DNA from: Croceibacterium selenioxidans | GTDB taxonomy: Bacteria > Pseudomonadota > Alphaproteobacteria > Sphingomonadales > Sphingomonadaceae | DNA: 64,000 nucleotides | NCBI RefSeq assembly: GCF_018599195.1 | Contig: NZ_JAHFVK010000002.1 | Location: 558,001-622,000 of the forward strand | Direction of reading: 5' to 3' | In this document: one piece after another, positions 9,000 through 16,238 of the stretch | How positions within the stretch are numbered: the stretch's first letter is position 1 | Layout: each line of letters starts with the position of its first letter | Notes under the pieces: generated by a model | Seen by the model: the letters and a program-made list of their open reading frames with translations, nothing else | What the model was told of the DNA's origin: nothing | Database searches by the model: none | Translations under genes and position numbers: made by a program

Positions 9000-10450
9000 C
9001 CGGCCCACGCGAACTGCCTCGCCGGATCGTTGTTGCGGGCGACGGCCAGCTCGGCGCCCTGGCCGCGATCGCGCTGCGCAAGTCCCTGCCGGGGACCGAG
9101 GTCCTGGTCATCGGTACCCCGCCGGATCCCGCCGCCCTCGCCGACCGCTCGCCCACCGCGCTGCCGTTTACCAACCGCCTGCATGACCGGCTCGGGATCG
9201 AGGAGGACCGGCTGGTGCGCGAGGCCGGCGCCAGCCACCGTCTGGTGGTTCGTTATCTCGGCTGGGGCGGTGCGGGGCACGAGGGGGTGGCGCCCTACGG
9301 CGCGGTGATCGATCCCAAACTCAAAACCGGCTTCGCCCGTGCCTGGGGGGGCGGCCCTCGCAACGCCTCGACCGAAGCGCCTCCTGGATCGCTGGCGGAA
9401 GTGCTCGCGGGCGAGGGGTGGTTCCAGCCGCCTTCAGGTGAACCGAACTCACCACTCGCCGACGTCGATTATGCCCTGCGCTGGAACGTGCCCGCTTATC
9501 GTGACTTGCTGGTGCGCGAGGCACGGCGGCTGGGTGTGCAGCATGTCCGGGGCGCCATTGGCGCGGCCAAACCGAATAACCAGGGCGGCATCGCCGCAGT
9601 CGCCTTGGAGGGCGTCGGCACTTTCGAAGCCGACTTGTTCGTCGACTGTACGGGCCCCGCCGCCACCCTGCTGTCGCAATTGCCCGGAGCCGTACGCGAA
9701 GACTGGGGTGCCGCCTTGCCGATCCGGGCCCTGCTCTTCGGCAAACCGGGCGAGCCGCGGCTCGACCTTGAGGATCGCGTGGCCATCTCGTCGGTCGGCT
9801 GGCTTTCGGAGCTCTCGGGCCGCGACGGGCATCAGGCCATGGTGGCCATGGTCGAAACCACCACCCAGGACGCCGCCTATGCCGCGCTTCCCGCAGAGCC
9901 GGGCAACGCCGTCCCGCTCGATCCCGGATGCGCGACGGCGCCGTGGATCGGCAATGTCGTCGCGCTTGGCGATGCGGCGGCGCACTTCGAACCGCTAGCC
10001 TGGCTCAACCTCGACCTGGCGCACCGTCAGCTCGCTCTGTTGCTGGAGCTGTTGCCGGGCCGCGTGCCCGATCGGCGTGAGCGCGACGAGTTCAACCGCC
10101 GCGCGGGGCTGATGGCCAGCAGGGCGCGCGACCTGTTGAGCGCGCACTATGCCGCGCCGGGTGCGGCCCACCTGGGATCATTGGCGCGCTCTGGGGAACT
10201 GCAACTCGGACTGGACCAATATCGTCGCCGGGGCCGGCTGCCCTTTTTCGAGGAAGCCCCCTTGATGGTGCAGGAGACCTCGGCCCTGTTTCGCGCCCTC
10301 GGACATCCGGCGGGAGAAGGGGTGCTGGCCCAGGCGGCCGACCCGCGCGAGGGCGACGCCGCCCGCGCTGGCTTTGCCGCGAAAGTCCAAGCCGCGCTGG
10401 CGGCCGCGCCGTCGTACGGAGCGTGGTTGCGACAAGTGCTACAAAGCTAG
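8996..10450 (+). CDS. Degenerate tryptophan-halogenase paralogue, probably not a halogenase
   Basis: This 484-residue protein starts at GTG, overlapping the stop of the intact halogenase as GTGA. The FAD fold is kept (GDGQLGALAA, LFVDCTGPAATLL, NVVALGDAAAHFEPL). The key catalytic positions are changed. The PrnA Lys79 position reads SHRLVVRYL, with Arg. The WxWxIP motif is reduced to GWLSELSG. The PLEST segment reads EPLAWLNL, losing the catalytic Glu. It may bind FAD without halogenating, perhaps as a partner subunit or an oxidoreductase of another kind. The open frame and coupling argue against a decaying pseudogene. Confidence 0.8.
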   Translation: MTGPRELPRRIVVAGDGQLGALAAIALRKSLPGTEVLVIGTPPDPAALADRSPTALPFTNRLHDRLGIEEDRLVREAGASHRLVVRYLGWGGAGHEGVAPYGAVIDPKLKTGFARAWGGGPRNASTEAPPGSLAEVLAGEGWFQPPSGEPNSPLADVDYALRWNVPAYRDLLVREARRLGVQHVRGAIGAAKPNNQGGIAAVALEGVGTFEADLFVDCTGPAATLLSQLPGAVREDWGAALPIRALLFGKPGEPRLDLEDRVAISSVGWLSELSGRDGHQAMVAMVETTTQDAAYAALPAEPGNAVPLDPGCATAPWIGNVVALGDAAAHFEPLAWLNLDLAHRQLALLLELLPGRVPDRRERDEFNRRAGLMASRARDLLSAHYAAPGAAHLGSLARSGELQLGLDQYRRRGRLPFFEEAPLMVQETSALFRALGHPAGEGVLAQAADPREGDAARAGFAAKVQAALAAAPSYGAWLRQVLQS

Positions 10451-10461
10451 ATCGTACCCGA

Positions 10462-11430
10462 TCAAGGCCCGCGCGAACTCCCTTCGCCCGCCAACTCGGC
10501 CGCCAGCGCAGCATAGGGAGCCGAGTGATCCCGTTCCGGAATGGCGCCGCGCCGCATCACCACCCAACTCGCAAGGCGCTGCCCTTGCTCGGCAGCCTGG
10601 GCGGGTTCCAGTCCATGCAAACGCGCCGCGAGATAGCCCGCATCGAATGCGTCCCCTGCCCCGCTGGTGTCCAGCGGATGCAGCTGCAGGTCGGGCCTCT
10701 TGATCGAACCGTCAGGCAGCATCACACCTGCCGAGCCTAGCTTCAGCACCGGTTCGCCACAGCCGCACTGGCGCCAGTGTTCGAGTATCGCAGCAGCGTC
10801 ATCGGGCATGCCGTTGCGCTTCTCGTCATCCAGCGAAGGCAAGCCGAAATCGGCCACCCCCGCCGCGCGATTGCGCCACACGCTCGCCTCCTCCTGGCTC
10901 TCCCACAACCGCGGACGATAGTTGCCGTCGAAGGCCACCTTCCCGCCCCGCTCGCGCACCTGGCGGGCGAGGCTGAGCACGGCCTCGCGTCCCTCGTCGG
11001 GCAGAATGGCAAGCGAGATGAGCGAGAAGAACAGCAAGTCTGCGCTCGCCGCCGCGACGACGGCGCGGTCGATGCCCGGCGCGTTGAACATGCTCCGCGC
11101 GGCGCTCTGGCCCCGCCAGTAGTGGAAGCTGCGCTCCCCCTGTTCGTCAGTGTCGATGCAATAAAGCCCGGTAGTCAGCTCCGGCACACCAAGCACAAGC
11201 GAAACATCCAGCCCCTCGCGCCCCCAGGCCGCCCGCATGAAACCCGCGAAGGGGTCCCCGCCAAGCGCGGTCACATAGCTGACCTCGAAATTCAGCCGCG
11301 TCAGATGCAGCGCGACGTTGAGCGTGTCGCCGCCGTAATAGATGTTCCACCGCCCCTGGTGCGGCGTCAGCTCCACCATCGCCTCTCCAAGGCAGACGAC
11401 GCGAAAGCCTTTTTCCACTCCCCCGCTCAT
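10462..11430 (-). CDS. kdgK: 2-keto-3-deoxygluconate kinase (PfkB family)
   Basis: This is a 322-residue ribokinase-family enzyme. The N-terminal VVCLGEAMVELTP and the C-terminal PfkB signature DTSGAGDAFDAGYLA, with its catalytic Asp, are clear. It would phosphorylate KDG to KDPG for the Entner-Doudoroff route. ATG 11430 was chosen because it begins one base after the manD stop; the upstream extension only overlaps manD. With ManD, UxaC and UxuB nearby the KDG assignment is well supported. No KDPG aldolase gene is in the window. Confidence 0.88.
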   Translation of the reverse strand: MSGGVEKGFRVVCLGEAMVELTPHQGRWNIYYGGDTLNVALHLTRLNFEVSYVTALGGDPFAGFMRAAWGREGLDVSLVLGVPELTTGLYCIDTDEQGERSFHYWRGQSAARSMFNAPGIDRAVVAAASADLLFFSLISLAILPDEGREAVLSLARQVRERGGKVAFDGNYRPRLWESQEEASVWRNRAAGVADFGLPSLDDEKRNGMPDDAAAILEHWRQCGCGEPVLKLGSAGVMLPDGSIKRPDLQLHPLDTSGAGDAFDAGYLAARLHGLEPAQAAEQGQRLASWVVMRRGAIPERDHSAPYAALAAELAGEGSSRGP

Positions 11431-11431
11431 G

Positions 11432-12640
11432 TCACCAGTTCCACAAAGTGCCGTCTTCCAGTCGGGCGACGGGAAGACAGGCAGGATCGTAAGGGTATTT
11501 CGCGGCCAGCGCCTCGTCGATGTCGACCCCGTGGCCCGGCGCTTCACCGCAAAGAAGGAAGCCGTCCTCGAAACGGTAGTCGTGCGGGAAGACCGCGTCG
11601 GTCTCCTCCGAATGGCGCATGTATTCCTGAATGCCGAAATTGGGCACCCAGGTGTCGAAGTGCAGCGCCGCACCCATGCACACCGGGGAGTTGTCGGTCG
11701 CCCCGTGGCTGCCGGTGCGCACCTGATAGAGCGCGGCGAGGTCCGCGATCCGGCGCAAGTGAGTGATCCCTCCGGCGTGGACCACGGTGCAGCGAATGTA
11801 GTCGATAAGCTGTTCCTCGATCAGTTGTTTGCAGTCCCAGATCGTGTTGAATACCTCCCCCACGGCGAGCGGCGTGGTGGTGTGGCGGCGGATATGGCGG
11901 AACGCTTCCTGGTTTTCCGCCGGTGTCGCGTCCTCCATCCAGAATAGTCGATAGGGCTCCAGCGCCTTGCCGAGCTGGGCGGCCTCGTTCGGAGTCAGCC
12001 GGTGATGGACATCGTGCAGCAACTCGTGGTCGTAGCCATAGGTATCGCGCAGCGTCTCGAACAGTCGGGGGGCGAAGTTGAGGTACTTGGGCGTGTCCCA
12101 CACGGTGTTGGTGGGCAGCCGGGCATCGGCGGGCTCGTAATGCATGTCCCCCCGCCCAACGCCATAGGCCTTGTCGATCCCGGGAATGCCGCTCTGCGCC
12201 CGGATAGCCTTGTAGCCCATGTCGATATATTTGCCGACCGCTTCGACCGTCTCTTCCAGGTCGCGGCCATTGGCGTGGCCATAGACCAGGACCCTGTCGC
12301 GGCTGCGGCCGCCGAGCAGTTGGTAGAGCGGCATTCCAGCCATCTTGCCCTTGATGTCCCATAGCGCCGTATCGACCGCGGCGATCGCGCTCATGGTCAC
12401 CGGCCCGCGCCGCCAGTAGGCGCCCCGATAGAGGTACTGCCAGATGTCCTCGATCCGCTGCGGGTCCATGCCAATGAGGCACGGCACAACGTGATCGGCC
12501 AGGTAGGAGGCCACCGCCAGCTCGCGCCCGTTGAGCGTCGCATCGCCGATGCCGGTTACGCCCGCATCGGTTTCGATCTTAAGAGTGACGAAGTTGCGGC
12601 CAGGGCACGTGACAATAACCCTTGCCGATGTGATCTTCAT
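11432..12640 (-). CDS. manD: D-mannonate dehydratase (enolase superfamily, ManD)
   Basis: This 402-residue enzyme dehydrates D-mannonate to 2-keto-3-deoxygluconate. The N-terminal capping domain ([19 protein letters not shown]) and the muconate-lactonizing-type barrel are recognisable. The length and sequence style match the characterised Novosphingobium ManD. Segments such as [18 protein letters not shown] and [19 protein letters not shown] fit the family. It replaces the unrelated UxuA. It is first in a two-gene operon with kdgK and divergent from uxaC across an operator. Confidence 0.92.
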   Translation of the reverse strand: MKITSARVIVTCPGRNFVTLKIETDAGVTGIGDATLNGRELAVASYLADHVVPCLIGMDPQRIEDIWQYLYRGAYWRRGPVTMSAIAAVDTALWDIKGKMAGMPLYQLLGGRSRDRVLVYGHANGRDLEETVEAVGKYIDMGYKAIRAQSGIPGIDKAYGVGRGDMHYEPADARLPTNTVWDTPKYLNFAPRLFETLRDTYGYDHELLHDVHHRLTPNEAAQLGKALEPYRLFWMEDATPAENQEAFRHIRRHTTTPLAVGEVFNTIWDCKQLIEEQLIDYIRCTVVHAGGITHLRRIADLAALYQVRTGSHGATDNSPVCMGAALHFDTWVPNFGIQEYMRHSEETDAVFPHDYRFEDGFLLCGEAPGHGVDIDEALAAKYPYDPACLPVARLEDGTLWNW

Positions 12641-12657
12641 CTCGGAATCTCCTCTCC

Positions 12658-12671
12658 CGTTAGCGCTAACA
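12658..12671. promoter_or_regulatory. Putative LacI-family operator between manD and uxaC
   Basis: CGTTAGCGCTAACA includes the perfect 12-base palindrome GTTAGCGCTAAC. It is in the 74-base gap between the divergent uronate genes, 17 bases upstream of the manD start and 43 upstream of uxaC. This is the most symmetrical of the three copies. Confidence 0.7.
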
Positions 12672-12714
12672 TTGCGTTAGATAAGCAAAAAACACAAGCT
12701 GGAGGAGGGGGGCT

Positions 12715-14115
12715 TTGGCCCGCAAGTTAGAACTGCATCCGGATCGACTGTTCCCGGCAGAGCCCCGCGTGAGGGACTTGGCGCGGGACCTTTACGCCGA
12801 GGTGGCGGAACTGCCGATCATCAGCCCGCACGGGCATACCGATCCGTCATGGTTCGCGGGAAACGCGCGCTTCGGCAATGCCAGCGAACTGTTGCTCGTA
12901 CCCGACCATTACCTGTTCCGCATGCTCTATTCGCAAGGCGTGCGGCTGGAAGATCTGGGCATCGGCGGCCATCGGACCGACCCGCGTGCGGCCTGGAAGA
13001 TCCTCGCCGAACGCTGGCACCTGTTCCGCGGCACACCCTCGCGCACCTGGCTCGACTGGGTTTTTGCCGAGGTATTCGGGCTCGAAGTCCAGTTCGAAGC
13101 CGAGACGGCCGATCTCTACTTCGACACCATCACCGACGCGCTCCAGACCGAAGCCTTCCGCCCTCGCGCGCTGTTCGAGCGGTTCGGCATCGAAGTCATC
13201 GCCACAACCGAAAGCCCGCTCGACTCGCTCGAGCATCACCAGGCGATCCGCGAAAGCGGTTGGGCTGGAAGGGTAGTCACCGCGTATCGTCCCGACCCGG
13301 TGATCGATCCCGAATTCGAGGGCTTCCAGGCCAACCTCGACCGTCTTTCGCAGCTTACCGGAGAGGACTGCCGCACCTGGAAAGGCTACCTTGCCGCGCA
13401 TCGCCAGCGGCGGGCCTTCTTCGCGCGGATGGGCGCGACGAGCACGGACCACGGCCATCCGACGGCGCAAACCGCGAACCTCCCCAGGGCCGAGGCCGAG
13501 CGCTTGTTCGGCCGTGTCGCCTCGGGCGGTCACGCCCCCTCGGACGCCGAGCTGTTCCGCGCGCAGATGTTGACCGAGATGGCGGCGATGAGCCTCGAGG
13601 ATGGCCTCGTCATGCAGATCCACCCCGGCAGCTTCCGCAATCACAACCGCCAGTTGTTCGACGCCTTTGGACGCGACAAGGGCGCCGATATCCCGATGCG
13701 CACCGACTACGTCCACGCGCTCAAGCCTCTGCTCGACCGCTTCGGCAACGAGCGGGATTTCACGCTGATCCTCTTCACGCTGGACGAGAGCAGCTACGCC
13801 CGCGAGCTGGCGCCGCTGGCGGGACATTACCCCTGCCTCAGGCTCGGTCCGGCATGGTGGTTCCACGACAGTCCCGAAGGCATGCGCCGGTTCCGCCGCA
13901 TGACCACCGAGACAGCCGGGTTCTACAACACCGTCGGCTTCAACGACGACACCCGCGCGTTCCTGTCGATCCCCGCCCGGCACGACGTCGCGCGGCGGAT
14001 CGATTGCGGGTTCCTGGCCGAACTGGTCGCCGAACATCGGATCGAGGATTGGGAGGCGGCCGAACTCGCCCGGGCGCTGACCTACGACCTTGCGAAAGGA
14101 GCCTACAAGCTGTGA
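12715..14115 (+). CDS. uxaC: Glucuronate isomerase
   Basis: This 466-residue enzyme interconverts D-glucuronate and D-fructuronate. Family features include the metal-binding ISPHGHTDP near residue 40, the N-terminal LHPDRLFP, and the C-terminal GFNDDTRAFLSIPARHDVARR. The start is TTG, with GGAGGAGG five bases upstream, and it gives the normal family N-terminus; no suitable ATG is available. It is the first gene of an operon with uxuB. Confidence 0.93.
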   Translation: MARKLELHPDRLFPAEPRVRDLARDLYAEVAELPIISPHGHTDPSWFAGNARFGNASELLLVPDHYLFRMLYSQGVRLEDLGIGGHRTDPRAAWKILAERWHLFRGTPSRTWLDWVFAEVFGLEVQFEAETADLYFDTITDALQTEAFRPRALFERFGIEVIATTESPLDSLEHHQAIRESGWAGRVVTAYRPDPVIDPEFEGFQANLDRLSQLTGEDCRTWKGYLAAHRQRRAFFARMGATSTDHGHPTAQTANLPRAEAERLFGRVASGGHAPSDAELFRAQMLTEMAAMSLEDGLVMQIHPGSFRNHNRQLFDAFGRDKGADIPMRTDYVHALKPLLDRFGNERDFTLILFTLDESSYARELAPLAGHYPCLRLGPAWWFHDSPEGMRRFRRMTTETAGFYNTVGFNDDTRAFLSIPARHDVARRIDCGFLAELVAEHRIEDWEAAELARALTYDLAKGAYKL

Positions 14116-14138
14116 GCGAGACCGCAACGGAGGGGAAA

Positions 14139-15506
14139 ATGAGGCTTTCGGCTACAAGTCTCGAACAGGTTCCGCCCGGCATCGCGCGCTATTCCTACCA
14201 CCGCGCGGCGCAGGACATCGGCATAGTGCACTTCGGGCTCGGCGCGTTCCACCGCGCGCACCAGGCCTGGTACACCGACTTGTGCATGGACTCGGGCGAG
14301 CGCGGCTGGGCGATCTCGGGCGTTTCGCTCCGTTCGCCCACCGTCGCCGAACAACTCAATCCGCAGGACGGCCTTTACACCCTGACCGAACGCAGCGGCG
14401 GAGAAAGCACGACGCGCGTGATCGGGGCGGTGCGCGAGGTACTGGTCGCGACGGAAGAGCGGGAGACAATCATTGCCCGCCTCGGCTCACCCGGCGTCAG
14501 CGTAGTCAGCTTCACCGTGACCGAAAAGGGTTACGCCCGCCGGACCGGTGGATCGCTGGACCTCGCGGCGGCGGAGGCGAGCTTCTACCCTTTGCTGACG
14601 GACGGGCTGCGGCTCCGGCGCGAGCGCGATCTGCCCGGCCTGACGCTGCTGTCCTGCGACAACCTCCCGGCGAATGGCCGTGAGCTCGAGCGCCTGTTCG
14701 GCGAATGGCTCACGGAACGGGCTCCCGACCTCGCCGCTTGGGTCGCCGCCGAATGTGCGTTCCCCAGCACCATGGTCGACCGCATCGTGCCGGCCACGAC
14801 CCCCTCCGACATCGACGCGCTCGAAAATCTGCTCGGCGTGCGGGACGAAGGCGCAATCTTCACAGAGCGGTTCAGCCAATGGGTCATCGAGGACCGTTTC
14901 GCCGGTCCGCGGCCGAGGTGGGAAAGACATGGGGCGCAACTGGTCCGCGACGTCGCGCCTTACGAAACCGCCAAGCTGCGCATGCTCAATGGCGCCCATT
15001 CGGCGCTCGCCTATTGCGGTCTCGAGCTAGGCCACGAGTTCGTCCACCAGGCCATTGGCGATCCCATGCTGCGCGGGTTGATCGAACGGCTGATGCGCCA
15101 GGAGGCGGCGACCAGCCTGGCTCCCGCAGCAGGGCAGGATCTGGAGGCCTATGCCGACGCCCTGCTCGCGCGTTTTGCCGATCCGGCCCTCAATCACCGG
15201 CTCATTCAGATCGCGATGGACGGCAGCCAGAAAGTTCCGCAGCGATGGCTTGAAACGCTCGCCTATCATCAGAGGTATGGCGAACCGTGCCCGGCGCTGA
15301 TCGAGGCGATCGTCGCGTGGCTCAGGCATGTCCGCGGGGATCGCAGGCCGGTTGACGATCCGATGGCCGCCCAACTGGCCGCGCTATGGGCCACCGAAGG
15401 TTCCAGCGGAATCGCTGCCGCCCTGTTCGGCCCTCAGGGGCTGTTCTCGCATGTCTGGAGAGCCGACGAAGCTTCGCTCGCCCGACTGACGCGTCGACTC
15501 GGCTAG
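14139..15506 (+). CDS. uxuB: D-fructuronate reductase / mannitol dehydrogenase family
   Basis: This is a 455-residue NAD-dependent polyol dehydrogenase. The Rossmann motif GIVHFGLGAFHRAHQ and the catalytic-lysine segment KLRMLNGAHSALAY are typical of this family. In this context it reduces fructuronate to mannonate, the ManD substrate. ATG 14139 has a GGAGGGG ribosome site; a GTG at 14112 overlapping the uxaC stop is possible but less likely. Its last 123 bases overlap the 3' end of cobA on the other strand. Confidence 0.9.
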   Translation: MRLSATSLEQVPPGIARYSYHRAAQDIGIVHFGLGAFHRAHQAWYTDLCMDSGERGWAISGVSLRSPTVAEQLNPQDGLYTLTERSGGESTTRVIGAVREVLVATEERETIIARLGSPGVSVVSFTVTEKGYARRTGGSLDLAAAEASFYPLLTDGLRLRRERDLPGLTLLSCDNLPANGRELERLFGEWLTERAPDLAAWVAAECAFPSTMVDRIVPATTPSDIDALENLLGVRDEGAIFTERFSQWVIEDRFAGPRPRWERHGAQLVRDVAPYETAKLRMLNGAHSALAYCGLELGHEFVHQAIGDPMLRGLIERLMRQEAATSLAPAAGQDLEAYADALLARFADPALNHRLIQIAMDGSQKVPQRWLETLAYHQRYGEPCPALIEAIVAWLRHVRGDRRPVDDPMAAQLAALWATEGSSGIAAALFGPQGLFSHVWRADEASLARLTRRLG

Positions 15507-16238
15507 AACGGCGAGCGCCCGCCCAACCAGAATCAGCGCCGGCCCCTCGCCCAGCGCGGCGCGCGCGGCCAGCGGAAGCAGGTCGAGGCGAGTAGTGAAG
15601 TGGCGTTCTTCAGGAAGGCTGGCGTTCTCGACCAGCGCGACGGGAGTGTCAGGCGCGAGACCGGCCTCGATCAACTGTCCCGACACGACCGGGGCAGCGG
15701 CTTTGCCCATGTAGATCGCCAAGGTCGCCTGCGGGTCCGCCAGAGCCTGCCAGTCGAGATCGAGCGCCTCACCGGCCCGCGCATGCGCGGTGACAAAGGT
15801 TAGGCGCCGCGCGAGGCCTCGGAGGGTGAGCGAAAGACCAAGGCCCGCAGCCGCGGCGCTCGCGGCAGTTACGCCCGGGCAAACGCGCACCGGCACTCCC
15901 GCGGCGCGGCAGGCCTCGAGTTCCTCGGTCGAGCGGCCGAAGATCGAGGGGTCGCCGCCCTTGAGCCGCACCACGCGCTCCCCGGCGAGAGCCGCTTCGA
16001 CGATCATCGTGTCGATGGTCTTCTGATCCTTCGAGTGTCGGCCCGAGCGCTTGCCGACCGAAACCAGCCTCACGCCACGCGGCACGAGGTCGAGTACGCC
16101 GGGGCCGACAAGCGCATCGTAAAACACCACGCTCGCGCTCCGCATCAGCCGCTCGGCCTTGCGCGTCAGCAGATCGGGATCGCCGGGTCCGGCGCCGACC
16201 AGCCACACCATTCCGGGCTCGAAGTCGGGATCACGCAT
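15384..16238 (-). CDS. cobA: Uroporphyrinogen-III C-methyltransferase (SUMT)
   Basis: This 284-residue SAM-dependent enzyme makes precorrin-2, the precursor of the siroheme used by NirB. Signatures are WLVGAGPGDPDLLTRKAERLM, split here as VGAGPGDPDLLT, then FYDALV, VRLKGGDPSIFGR, and VCPGVTAASAAAA. It is the last gene of the nirB-nirD-nasA operon and its start overlaps the nasA stop by eight bases. Unlike CysG it has no precorrin-2 dehydrogenase domain, so a separate enzyme must finish siroheme. Its 3' end runs antisense over uxuB. Confidence 0.92.
   Translation of the reverse strand: MRDPDFEPGMVWLVGAGPGDPDLLTRKAERLMRSASVVFYDALVGPGVLDLVPRGVRLVSVGKRSGRHSKDQKTIDTMIVEAALAGERVVRLKGGDPSIFGRSTEELEACRAAGVPVRVCPGVTAASAAAAGLGLSLTLRGLARRLTFVTAHARAGEALDLDWQALADPQATLAIYMGKAAAPVVSGQLIEAGLAPDTPVALVENASLPEERHFTTRLDLLPLAARAALGEGPALILVGRALAVLAESTRQSGERSFVGSPDMREQPLRAEQGGSDSAGTFGGP

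Noticed and set aside
10462-11673. 403-residue version of KdgK
   Set aside because: The extra 81 codons lie inside manD in another frame; the ATG at 11430 starts the PfkB fold.
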